From contig NZ_PHRF01000016.1 in the NCBI RefSeq assembly GCF_004151105.1, positions 62,001-126,000 of the forward strand: a stretch of 64,000 nucleotides of DNA, in the 5' to 3' direction. Each line of letters opens with the position of its first letter. The first letter of the stretch is position 1. Below the pieces are notes generated by a model. That model saw nothing but the letters and a program-made list of their open reading frames with translations, ran no database searches and was not told where the DNA came from. The DNA comes from Streptomyces sp. L-9-10. Its GTDB lineage: Bacteria; Actinomycetota; Actinomycetes; Streptomycetales; Streptomycetaceae. Below, in pieces: positions 8,781-16,067 of the stretch. The position numbers and the translations under genes are program-made.

Positions 8781-8821
8781 GTGGTCGTACGCCGTCCACC
8801 CCTGACGGCCGTACGACCCAC
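8781..8821. terminator. Convergent terminator after fruA
   Basis: GTGGTCGTACGCCGTC and GACGGCCGTACGACCCAC form a ~16-bp stem with one bulged base and a 7-nt loop. It sits in the 76-bp gap between fruA and the facing DUF6227-like gene and can serve both. Confidence 0.7.
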
Positions 8822-8845
8822 CCCGCTTCCCGCCCTCACCTCACG

Positions 8846-9694
8846 TCATCGCACCTGCGCGCGGAGTTCCATGGCTTCGCGCGCGAGGTCTTCCGTCTCG
8901 TACACCTCACACATATGACGGCCGTCCGGAGTCGCCGTGTGCTCCACCTCCCACAGGCTCGTCTCATTGCCGTCGATCAGCAGGAACGCGTGCTCGTAGA
9001 GCATGAACCCGGCGTCCTTGCCCTCGACCTGGCACTGTCTGCCGAAGACCTGCGTGATGTGGTGCGCGAACGCCGTCCGCAGCAGCCGCGCCGTCTCCTC
9101 GCCCGGCCGGTCGGCGTTCTCCGCCCGGCGCAGCACCCGGCGCGCATGATCCGGGGAGTTGTCCGGAGAGTACGTCCGGTGCCGCGGAAGCGGGGTCGAG
9201 GGCATGGCACGCAGACCGCGCAGCAGCGCGAGATGCGCGTCGATCTCGGCCGTGCGCTCGGACTCCAACTCCGCGAGCAGCCCCGCCGCCGCATCGTCCA
9301 TGGGCGGCCCGTCGGGATCGCGTACCGCCTCCGGGCCCGCTGACCCGTCGTCGGAGAGCCGTGGTGCCTCGGGGCTGCCGGGGCGGCAGAGACGGGCCGC
9401 GGCGAGCTGCGCCTCGGACTCCTCCGCGTACAGCTCGTGCGACCGTGCTTCGTCCCGGCCGGTGTTGTGCACCAGCTCCCAGAGACTCAGCGCGCTGCCG
9501 TTCATGAGCAGATACGTGTGTCGGTAGGTCTCGCGGTGCAGCCCCGCACTGTGGTGCGCGGAGCACAGCGAGCTGGCGTGCGCCAGCGCATGGCTGAGTT
9601 GCTCGACCAATGCGTCCGGCAGGTCGAAGGAGTTGAGTGCCCGACCCAGGAGTCGCTCGAGGTGCGTCTCGGTTGTCTCGTAGGGATCGTTCAA
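8846..9694 (-). CDS. Conserved hypothetical protein, DUF6227-like
   Basis: Cytoplasmic protein of about 282 aa, with no signal peptide or membrane segment. It is built from two similar halves: HRETYRHTYLLMNGSALSLWELVHN near residue 70 is echoed by FMLYEHAFLLIDGNETSLWEVEH near residue 245, suggesting an internal duplication. I recognise it as a Streptomyces-specific family (DUF6227 from memory); no function is known. The start chosen is TTG 9694, which follows GGAG by 7 nt and gives the N-terminus NDPYETTETHLERLLG. A GTG at 9718 would add eight residues but has no ribosome-binding site. Confidence 0.7.
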   Translation of the reverse strand: MNDPYETTETHLERLLGRALNSFDLPDALVEQLSHALAHASSLCSAHHSAGLHRETYRHTYLLMNGSALSLWELVHNTGRDEARSHELYAEESEAQLAAARLCRPGSPEAPRLSDDGSAGPEAVRDPDGPPMDDAAAGLLAELESERTAEIDAHLALLRGLRAMPSTPLPRHRTYSPDNSPDHARRVLRRAENADRPGEETARLLRTAFAHHITQVFGRQCQVEGKDAGFMLYEHAFLLIDGNETSLWEVEHTATPDGRHMCEVYETEDLAREAMELRAQVR

Positions 9695-9839
9695 GATGGG
9701 TCTCCAGGCCGTCGCCACATGTCACTTGGTGATTGCATAACGTAGTGCCTAGGGCTTACATCGCGTCCTAAGTTTGGGAAAACGAAGGGGGCGTACGTGA
9801 AGTTCCCGCGCGCCCCCGCCAACTCGGCGACTGCGCCGG

Positions 9840-10871
9840 TCAGTCGAGCCCGTACAGCTCGCGGTACGAAGGAAACGTCCCGCCCGGCCCCGCCACGCTC
9901 TCCGCCGCCACGACGGCGGAGACGATTGCCCTGGTCACGACGTCAGCTCCGGCAGCCAGTACCTCATTGAGCGCGAGCGGATCCCCCTCGGCGAGGGGGA
10001 GTTGACCCGTCGCCAGAGCGAAAACCGTGTCCCCGTCATTGAGCAGATGCACGGGACGGACGGCGCGCGCGATACCGTCGTGCGCCGTGCCCGCGAGCTT
10101 GTGCGCCTGTGCCCGGGACAGTTCGGCGTCGGTGGCGACGACGGCGAGCGTGGTGTTGAGCGGCGGAGGTCCGTTCCGCTCGAGCAGCTCGGCCAGCCGC
10201 CGCTGCGCCGCCTCGTGGACCTCGGACGCCGGGTACTCCGTACGGCCGTCGAGGTAGCGCCCGTACAGCACGCCCGTCAGCGGATCGATCGCGGAACCCG
10301 CGGCGTTGGCGACGACCAGGGCGGCCACCGTGATCCCGGACTCCAGGACCAGGCTCGCCGTACCGATCCCGCCCTTGACCGGACCGACCAGAGCGCCCGT
10401 CCCGGCGCCCACGCCGCCCTCCGCGACCGGTGCCCCGTTCGCCGTACCGGCCGCCGCCTCCACCGCCGCACGGCCCGTCGCCGCGTCCGGGCGGACCCGC
10501 CAGTCGCCACCGCGCCCCAGGTCGAAGACCCCGGCCGCCGGCACGACCGGCACCACCTGGGACGGGTCGGGACCTACCCGGATGCCCCGCCCGCGCTCCT
10601 CCAGCCACGCCATCACCCCGGACGCCGAGTCGAGCCCGAACGCGCTGCCGCCCGTCAGCACCACGGCCTCGACGCGCTGGACGATATTGCGTGGATCGAG
10701 GGCGTCGGTCTCCCGGGTGGCCGGCCCGCCGCCCCGTACGTCCACGGCGGCCACCACGCCGCCCTCCGGGGCGAGAACGACCGTGGTGCCGGTCAGCGCC
10801 CGGTCTCCCGCCACCTGGGCGTGCCCGACCCGCAGGCCCGCCACGTCGGTCAGTGCGTCATTCGATGTCAT
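9840..10871 (-). CDS. P1-family peptidase (DmpA/L-aminopeptidase D-esterase-like)
   Basis: Self-processing hydrolase of 343 aa. DmpA-type enzymes cleave themselves into two chains and act as N-terminal-nucleophile aminopeptidases. The N-terminal part shows DVAGLRVGHAQV, GGGPATRETDAL and LTGGSAFGLDSASGVM, hallmark motifs of the family. NTTLAVVATDAELSRAQAHKLA near residue 250 is the expected autocleavage and nucleophile region. The start ATG 10871 overlaps the end of an upstream open frame by ATGA. A long in-frame extension upstream is only high-GC read-through. The physiological substrate is unknown. Confidence 0.9.
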   Translation of the reverse strand: MTSNDALTDVAGLRVGHAQVAGDRALTGTTVVLAPEGGVVAAVDVRGGGPATRETDALDPRNIVQRVEAVVLTGGSAFGLDSASGVMAWLEERGRGIRVGPDPSQVVPVVPAAGVFDLGRGGDWRVRPDAATGRAAVEAAAGTANGAPVAEGGVGAGTGALVGPVKGGIGTASLVLESGITVAALVVANAAGSAIDPLTGVLYGRYLDGRTEYPASEVHEAAQRRLAELLERNGPPPLNTTLAVVATDAELSRAQAHKLAGTAHDGIARAVRPVHLLNDGDTVFALATGQLPLAEGDPLALNEVLAAGADVVTRAIVSAVVAAESVAGPGGTFPSYRELYGLD

Positions 10872-11161
10872 GAACCCCCATCCGTACCACGGGCGTCCGC
10901 GTGCTCGGCAAGCGTCACCCCCACCGCCACGGTCGCCGCCACCACCAGTCCGGCCGCGAGGACCGCCCGGGCCCCGAGGAACGTACAGGCGACGATCGCC
11001 GCCGCCGAGACCGGCAGGACGAGCTGCTGCGCCGTACCGGTCTTGAAGTGGTACGGGTGGCGGGACGGTGCGGCGCGCGCTGAGCGCCACCCGGACCGGG
11101 GCGGGGCGCTCCCGCCCCTCCTCGTCCGCGTCGGCCCGGACCGAGCCCCCGTACCCTGGAG
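10868..11161 (-). pseudogene. Possible small membrane-protein frame with no start codon
   Basis: An open frame of 97 codons closes with a TGA that overlaps the P1 peptidase start (ATGA). Its last ~60 codons read like a real two-helix membrane protein: HPYHFKTGTAQQ, then two hydrophobic stretches (LVLPVSAAAIVACTFLG and AVLAAGLVVAATVAVGV) and a polar tail. No ATG, GTG or TTG occurs in a usable place after the upstream TAG at 11162-11164. It may be a decayed gene, a gene hit by a frameshift, or one using a non-standard start. The overlap fits an operon partner of the peptidase. Confidence 0.35.
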
Positions 11162-11163
11162 CT

Positions 11164-11397
11164 ATGAGCACCGCCCCCACCCCCGAGCCGTCGGCGCCGG
11201 AGTCGCCGCTGCCGGCCCAGTCGCCCCCGCCGTCCCGGCCGCCGCGCCCCAGTCCGGCGTTGATCTTCGACGATCCGCTGGACCAGCAGTCGACGGACGA
11301 CACGGACCGTGGCTGGGGAGACCGGCCCGCCGGGAGCGGCGACAGCGCCGCCGATCTCGCGCGTTTCCTCGACGAGAAGCCGCCCCACCACCTCTGA
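11164..11397 (+). CDS. Small conserved-looking hypothetical protein
   Basis: A 77-residue protein starts at ATG 11164 behind GGAG. Residues 1-35 are Pro/Ser-rich and disordered. The C-terminal half (LIFDDPLDQQS, DRGWGD, DLARFLDEKPPHH) is acidic, better composed and resembles a short protein found across Streptomyces. No signal peptide, membrane helix or known domain is seen. It is divergent from the P1 peptidase unit and convergent with mscL. Confidence 0.65.
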   Translation: MSTAPTPEPSAPESPLPAQSPPPSRPPRPSPALIFDDPLDQQSTDDTDRGWGDRPAGSGDSAADLARFLDEKPPHHL

Positions 11398-11419
11398 CCG
11401 GTGGTGCGGCCGTCAGCCG

Positions 11420-11968
11420 TTACGGATTGCCCTGCCCCGGATTGTTCGGCCCCGAGGCGGTCTGACCAGGAGTCGCCTGCCCGGTGGTGGCCTGCCCGGG
11501 GACGGCGGTCCCCGAGACACGCTGCGAGATCAGCGTGTCCCTGATCTCCTTCAGCACCTCCAGCTCGCTGAGCTCCGTGACCTCCTGGACCTCTTCCTTG
11601 GCGGCCTGCTGCCTGGCTCGCCTGGCGAGGTACTTGGACATCGGCAGGACCATCAGGAAGTACACGACGGCCGCCGTGATCACGAACGTGAGGACCGCGC
11701 TCAGCACCGTTCCCCACATGATCGGGATGCCGCTCACGACCTCGCCCGCGTCGTTCGTCTTGCACGGCGACTTCAGGCACGAGCTGTACTTGTTCAGATC
11801 CTGGGTGCCGAACGCGCCGACCACCGGGTTGATCAAGCCCTTCACGACCGAGTTCACCACGTTCGTGAACGCCGCGCCGATGACCACCGCGACCGCGAGA
11901 TCGATCACGTTGCCGCGCATCAGGAAGGCCTTGAAGCCCTCCAGCACGCTCTCCTTCTCCTTGCTCAC
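11420..11968 (-). CDS. mscL: Large-conductance mechanosensitive channel
   Basis: Membrane channel of 182 aa that opens under extreme membrane tension to release osmolytes during hypo-osmotic shock. The N-terminal signature is present (GFKAFLMRGNVIDLAVAVVI). TM1 covers residues ~18-40 and TM2 ~85-108 (LSAVLTFVITAAVVYFLMVL). The periplasmic loop holds two Cys residues. The cytoplasmic helix (EEVQEVTELSELEVLKEIRD) is followed by a 35-residue Gly/Gln/Thr tail longer than in E. coli MscL (~136 aa), as is usual for actinobacteria. Confidence 0.95.
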   Translation of the reverse strand: MSKEKESVLEGFKAFLMRGNVIDLAVAVVIGAAFTNVVNSVVKGLINPVVGAFGTQDLNKYSSCLKSPCKTNDAGEVVSGIPIMWGTVLSAVLTFVITAAVVYFLMVLPMSKYLARRARQQAAKEEVQEVTELSELEVLKEIRDTLISQRVSGTAVPGQATTGQATPGQTASGPNNPGQGNP

Positions 11969-12151
11969 GAGTGAGCCTTTCTTCGCATGTGCGGTAGAGG
12001 TGACAATCAGCTTCGCAACCTACGGCAGCGTGTGCCCACACTGTCCAATCCGCAGACGCGATCAGGCGACCCCACAGCTCGCCAGTGCGAGTGCGAACGC
12101 GTCGGCTCAGCGCGAAGCGCCCCGGCACCAGTCGCCCACGCGCGAACCTCG

Positions 12152-12226
12152 GCACAAGCCGACCCCGCACAAGCCGACCCCGCACAAGCCGACCCCGCAC
12201 AAGCCGACCCCGCACGAGCCGGCTCA
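12152..12226. repeat. 15-bp tandem repeat between mscL and the SAF-domain gene
   Basis: Four perfect copies of GCACAAGCCGACCCC (12152-12211) and a degenerate fifth run up to and into the stop codon of the SAF-domain gene at 12224-12226. The unit length is a multiple of three, so read-through of the stop would add a pentapeptide repeat. It is most simply a slippage array. The rest of the 255-bp gap shows no gene. Confidence 0.8.
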
Positions 12227-12871
12227 GCACAGCGTCACCGCCAGCCGTGACGTGGCGCCCGCGCCGGCCAGCTCCGTGGCGGTCGCGCGCGGAACGGACA
12301 GGACGATCAGCGCCCCGCCGTCTCCGGTGTCCACGACGGTCTCCCGTGCCCTCGGAACCTCGGTCACCCGGGCTCCCGAAGCCACCACCCTCGCCTCCGG
12401 CGCTCCGTCGGCCGCCGCGATCACATCCACCCGGTCTCCCCGGCGCAGCAGCCGGACCGTCGCCGCGTCCGCGATACGGACCGGCGCGGACACCATCTCC
12501 GCCGCCCGCTGAGCGCGGGACGGCCGGGACGGCGCTTCCGCCACGGCTCCGGCCGCCGTGGACTCCGTATGGGCGTCGGCATCCGCCGCCGTACCGACCG
12601 AGCCCCCCGCCCCGGCGGTGGCCAGCGCGGCAGCCGTCATGGCCAGACCGGCCGCGGTCGCCCGCCGCCGCCTGAACAGCGCCCTGCGCAGCCGTCGGCC
12701 GGAGCCCCGTACCCGCAGCGGATCGAAGAGCGGCACACCGCACGGCTCGGGCGCGGCGGGCGCGGGGAGGGGAGAGGGAAAGGGGGACGAGAGCGGGGAG
12801 AGGCCGGGGAGGCCGGGCGAGGGGTACGGGAGGGCAGGACGGGACGGATCACGCGAGAAGGAGCGCGACAT
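12224..12871 (-). CDS. SAF-domain protein, RcpC/CpaB-like
   Basis: Predicted membrane-anchored protein of 215 aa. A ~60-residue Pro/Ser/Leu-rich N-terminus is followed by an Arg-rich stretch and one membrane segment (ATAAGLAMTAAALATAGAGG, residues ~72-91). A SAF/beta-clip domain then occupies ~130-210 (APVRIADAATVRLLRRGDRVDVIAA). CpaB/RcpC proteins assemble Flp pili, but no pilus genes are nearby, so the specific role is open. The start ATG 12871 is preferred over an in-frame ATG 15 codons upstream because both give the same core and the shorter form lacks an implausible leader. Confidence 0.75.
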   Translation of the reverse strand: MSRSFSRDPSRPALPYPSPGLPGLSPLSSPFPSPLPAPAAPEPCGVPLFDPLRVRGSGRRLRRALFRRRRATAAGLAMTAAALATAGAGGSVGTAADADAHTESTAAGAVAEAPSRPSRAQRAAEMVSAPVRIADAATVRLLRRGDRVDVIAAADGAPEARVVASGARVTEVPRARETVVDTGDGGALIVLSVPRATATELAGAGATSRLAVTLC

Positions 12872-13065
12872 GGCAACAACCACCGTTTCGTGAGGAGCTC
12901 TGCGGTCGCTCCTCACGATGCACGGTCCGTCACGATCCCGTCGCGGCCTGTGGATCGCTCGGCGGTTGTGGACAACTTCCTCACCCGCCGGAGTGGTTCA
13001 GCCGGGTGTCGCCGCAATTCCCGGTTTCTCGCGCATGGTTCGCGAGGGGTCCGGGCAAATCCGGA

Positions 13066-13899
13066 TCAGGGCAGCTCGATCCCGGTGTCGATCCCGTCCA
13101 GAGCGTGTGCGCACAGACAGTCGCGCGTCTCGCTCGCCTGCAATCCGCCCACCGCGTCGAACAGCACCGTGCGCAGCCGGTCGACATTCGAGGCGAAGAC
13201 CTTGAGGACCTCCTCGTGGGAGACGCCCTCGCCGGTCTCCGCGCCCGCGTCCAAGTCCGTCACCAGAGTCATGGAGGTGTAGCAGAGCCCCAGTTCACGT
13301 GCGAGTACCGCCTCGGGGTGCCCGGTCATCCCGACCACCGACCAGCCCATCGCCGCATGCCACCGCGATTCCGCCCGCGTCGAGAAACGCGGTCCCTCGA
13401 TGACCACGAGCGTCCCGCCGTCCACCGGCTCCCAGTCGCGCCCCCGCGCCGCCGCCAGCGTTGTCCTGCGTCCCTCGGGACAGTAGGGATCGGCGAGCGA
13501 GATGTGCACGACCTTCGAGGTGTTTCCGTCAGGCAGCGGCAGCCCGTCGTAGAAGGTCTGCGCGCGTGCCTTCGTACGGTCCACCAACTGATCGGGTACG
13601 AGCAGCGTGCCCGGCCCGAACTCCGGCCGCAGCCCGCCCACGGCACACGGTCCCAGAACCTGCTTCACACCGACGGAACGCAGTGCCCACAGATTGGCGC
13701 GGTAGTTGATGCGGTGCGGCGCGAGGCCATGGGAGCGTCCGTGCCGGGGCAGGAACGCGACCTGCCGACCCGCGATCTCGCCGAGGAAGAGGGAGTCGCT
13801 GGGAGGCCCGTAGGGGGTCTCCACCTCGACTTCGGTCACATCTTCCAGGAAGGAGTAGAAACCCGAGCCACCGATCACACCGATCTCTGCGTTCGCCAT
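13066..13899 (-). CDS. mtnP: S-methyl-5'-thioadenosine phosphorylase
   Basis: Purine-nucleoside phosphorylase family enzyme of 277 aa. It cleaves methylthioadenosine with phosphate to adenine and methylthioribose-1-phosphate in methionine salvage and polyamine metabolism. Phosphate and ribose-binding motifs are visible: GVIGGSGFYSF at the start, RHGRSHGLAPHRINYRANLW near residue 55, and IEGPRFSTRAESRWHAAMG followed by VGMTGHPEAVLARELGLCY. The enzyme is cytosolic. Its length and all motifs fit the MTAP subgroup rather than PNP. The 194-bp gap to the SAF gene holds no gene. Confidence 0.93.
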   Translation of the reverse strand: MANAEIGVIGGSGFYSFLEDVTEVEVETPYGPPSDSLFLGEIAGRQVAFLPRHGRSHGLAPHRINYRANLWALRSVGVKQVLGPCAVGGLRPEFGPGTLLVPDQLVDRTKARAQTFYDGLPLPDGNTSKVVHISLADPYCPEGRRTTLAAARGRDWEPVDGGTLVVIEGPRFSTRAESRWHAAMGWSVVGMTGHPEAVLARELGLCYTSMTLVTDLDAGAETGEGVSHEEVLKVFASNVDRLRTVLFDAVGGLQASETRDCLCAHALDGIDTGIELP

Positions 13900-13938
13900 T
13901 CGATCACAGTAGCCGTACTCGCCCAGGCGTACGCGAAA

Positions 13939-13967
13939 GACCCCGGCTGTTCAAGACAGCGGGGTCC
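13939..13967 (-). terminator. Terminator downstream of the FmdB-like gene
   Basis: GACCCCGGCTGT pairs with ACAGCGGGGTC (one bulged G) around a short TTCAAG loop, 33 nt past the stop codon of the minus-strand zinc-ribbon gene and 40 nt upstream of mtnP. It separates the two genes transcriptionally. Confidence 0.65.
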
Positions 13968-13999
13968 CCACGAAAAGGAAGGAGCGGAAGGAGAAGGCG

Positions 14000-14371
14000 T
14001 CAGGCGGCCGAGGAGCCGCTGGAGCTGCTCGACGAAGTGGAGCTGGAGCCCGAGCCGGACCCGGAGCCGCCCGAGCCGGAAGAGGACGAGGCCGACGCCG
14101 GGGCCTTGGACTCCGACGACGACGACTTCGCGCCCGCGGAACCCGAGGCGGAGCCCGACGAGCTCGCCGAAGCAGGGGCGCTGCTCGACGACGAGCCACG
14201 ACTGTCGTTCCGGTAGAACCCGGAGCCCTTGAAGACGATGCCGACCGCGGAGAAGACCTTCTTCAGGCGTCCTTGGCAGTTCGGGCACACGGTAAGGGCA
14301 TCATCGGTGAACTTCTGCACCGCCTCGAGGCCCTCGCCGCACTCGGTGCACTGGTACTGATAGGTCGGCAC
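14000..14371 (-). CDS. FmdB-family zinc-ribbon protein
   Basis: Small cytoplasmic protein of 123 aa. Residues 1-45 are the FmdB/CxxC_CXXC_SSSS zinc ribbon: PTYQYQCTECGEGLE and, later, CPNCQGRLKKVFSAVGIVF, giving two Cys-x-x-Cys pairs for one Zn. Residues ~60-123 are almost only Ser, Gly and Ala and should be disordered. The family is annotated as putative regulatory protein, but no biochemical role is established. A CIRCE-like operator lies 9-36 bp upstream of its start, suggesting heat-shock control by HrcA. The MFS gene lies upstream on the same strand. Confidence 0.88.
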   Translation of the reverse strand: MPTYQYQCTECGEGLEAVQKFTDDALTVCPNCQGRLKKVFSAVGIVFKGSGFYRNDSRGSSSSSAPASASSSGSASGSAGAKSSSSESKAPASASSSSGSGGSGSGSGSSSTSSSSSSGSSAA

Positions 14372-14380
14372 TTGCTCCTC

Positions 14381-14407
14381 CTGGCACTCTCACTCAATGA
14401 GTGCTAA
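14381..14407 (-). promoter_or_regulatory. CIRCE-like HrcA operator upstream of the FmdB gene
   Basis: Read on the minus strand the site is TTAGCACTC-N9-GAGTGCCAG. The CIRCE consensus is TTAGCACTC-N9-GAGTGCTAA, so one arm is perfect and the other has two mismatches (16 of 18). The spacer length is exact. It sits between the MFS stop codon and the FmdB start, so HrcA binding should repress the zinc-ribbon gene until heat stress. The match is seen; HrcA control is inference from the known element. Confidence 0.75.
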
Positions 14408-14437
14408 CGACGCTCCATAGTGACGTATTCCGCGCGA

Positions 14438-15826
14438 TCAGTCCACTGTCACCGGCAGGCGGTGACTCATCCCACGTGCGGCGACCAGCCCGGAGGCCTT
14501 CGGGGCCAGCCTCGAACGCAGCGCGATCAGTGTGACCAGCGCCAGCGCGGTGCCCACCAGCGGCACCAGGAATCCGGCGCTCGCGCCATGGACGTCCGCG
14601 AGCTGTCCGGCGACGGTGACCGCCGCGGCCTGGCCGAGCGCGACGGCGCCGGTCAGCCAGGTGAACGCCTCGGTGCGGGCCGAGGCGGGCACCAGCGACT
14701 CGACCAGCGTGTATCCCGTGATCAGCGCGGGAGCGATGCAGAGTCCGACCAGCAGTCCCAGTCCGGCGAGCAGCGGCACCGAGTGCACGGCCCACAGTGC
14801 TGACGCGGCCAACGTCAGCCCCGCGTATCCGACCACCAGCCTGCGACGCGGCCCGATCTTCCAGGCCACGGCGCCGCAGACGATTCCGGCGAGCATGTTG
14901 CCCGCCGCGAAGACGCCGTACAGCAGACCGTTCACACCGGGGTTGCCGATCTCCTCGGAGAAGGCGGTCAGCGAGACCTGCATGCCCCCGAAGACCGAAC
15001 CGATTCCCAGGAAGGAGATGGCGAGAACCCGCACACCGGGCACGGAGAGCGCGGAGACCCGTGGTTCGGCCGAGCCGCCTTCCCCATGTCGGCCGGTCTT
15101 GGGCTGGGTACCCCGCTGGGCGGCGAAGAGCAGCCCTCCGGCCAGCGTCAGCACGGCTTCGGCGATCAGTCCGGCCGCCGGGTGGACGCCGGTGCACAGG
15201 GCGGTCGCCAGTACCGGGCCGATGACGAAGGTGAACTCGTCCGTCACGGACTCGAAGGCGGCTGCCGTCGGGAGCAGTGACGCGTCGCCACGGGGCCGGG
15301 AGCCAGGGCCCGAACCGGAGCGTGAGTCGGGGCCCGAACCGGAACCGGAGGGGCTGCCTCCCAGCAGGGCGGCCCAGCGTGACCGGACCATGGGGCCGAT
15401 CTGCGGGACGGAGGCGCCGGTTGGGACAGCGGCGAGGAACAGCGCCCACAGCGGGGCGCCGGCGAGCGCGAGCACGATCAGCGCTGCGACGGACGCCGTG
15501 TGCAGCAGCACGCCCGGGACGAGCACCGCCCGCTGCCCGAACCGGTCGGCGAGCTTTCCGCCCTGGGGTGCGAAGACCGCCATGGAGACGCCGGTCACCG
15601 CGGCGACGGCTCCCGCGCTGCCGTACGAGCCGGTGGTGTGCTGGACCAGGAGCACGATGCCGATCGTCAGCATCGCGAAGGGCTGCCGGGCGGCGAACCC
15701 GGGGAGCAGGAACGTCCAGGCGCCGGGCGTGCGCAGCAGCCGTCCGTATCCGGGGCGGGGCGTCGCGGCCGGAGGCGTCGCGGCCGGGGTGCCGCCCTCG
15801 GTGGTGTCGACCGTGTTGTGGGACAC
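14438..15826 (-). CDS. MFS transporter, 12-helix
   Basis: Integral membrane transporter of about 462 aa. The hydrophobic pattern gives 12 spans, with a long cytoplasmic loop between helices 6 and 7 containing Ser/Gly/Pro repeats (GSGSGPDSRSGSGPGSRPRG). Sequence resembles putative sugar or drug efflux permeases; no substrate can be inferred. The GTG at 15826 is chosen as start because AAGGA precedes it by 5 nt and the protein then begins SHNTVDTTEGG. An ATG at 15928 would add 34 unlikely residues. Upstream DNA carries two palindromic sites. Confidence 0.85.
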   Translation of the reverse strand: MSHNTVDTTEGGTPAATPPAATPRPGYGRLLRTPGAWTFLLPGFAARQPFAMLTIGIVLLVQHTTGSYGSAGAVAAVTGVSMAVFAPQGGKLADRFGQRAVLVPGVLLHTASVAALIVLALAGAPLWALFLAAVPTGASVPQIGPMVRSRWAALLGGSPSGSGSGPDSRSGSGPGSRPRGDASLLPTAAAFESVTDEFTFVIGPVLATALCTGVHPAAGLIAEAVLTLAGGLLFAAQRGTQPKTGRHGEGGSAEPRVSALSVPGVRVLAISFLGIGSVFGGMQVSLTAFSEEIGNPGVNGLLYGVFAAGNMLAGIVCGAVAWKIGPRRRLVVGYAGLTLAASALWAVHSVPLLAGLGLLVGLCIAPALITGYTLVESLVPASARTEAFTWLTGAVALGQAAAVTVAGQLADVHGASAGFLVPLVGTALALVTLIALRSRLAPKASGLVAARGMSHRLPVTVD

Positions 15827-15978
15827 GGTCCTTGCCTTTCTGCCGCCTGGTAGCGCGCCCCCGGATGTACGGGCACCGCCGAGAGCTGTCCTCTTGCGCG
15901 GAACTGCGGTAGGTACCAGGGCCCACATCGGGGAACGCCACGGCCGCCATACGGTCGCGCCAGCACTGCGTCAGGCAG

Positions 15979-16017
15979 AGTTGGTCGATCAACTGTGCCT
16001 TCATCGTACAGGTACGA
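15979..16017 (-). promoter_or_regulatory. Two palindromes upstream of the MFS gene, candidate promoter/operator
   Basis: AGTTGGTCGATCAACT (14 of 16 positions symmetric) at 15979-15994 and TCGTAC-AG-GTACGA, a perfect 6+2+6 palindrome, at 16004-16017 lie about 150 bp upstream of the MFS start and 50 bp downstream of the antiporter stop. They look like binding sites of a dimeric repressor (TetR or MarR type), but no such regulator is encoded beside them. Confidence 0.4.
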
Positions 16018-16067
16018 ACACCATGTCACCTGGGAAAGGAACGAACAGCATGAAGGTACGCCTGAGA

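Noticed and set aside
12152..12226. Short regular repeats considered as a CRISPR-like array.
   Set aside because: Direct 15-bp head-to-tail repeats without spacers and without cas genes; a simple tandem repeat.
9840..12743. A 967-codon minus-strand frame running through the P1 peptidase, mscL and SAF-gene regions.
   Set aside because: Only its 3' third is the peptidase. The rest is high-GC read-through overlapping mscL and others, with Gly/Arg-dominated composition.
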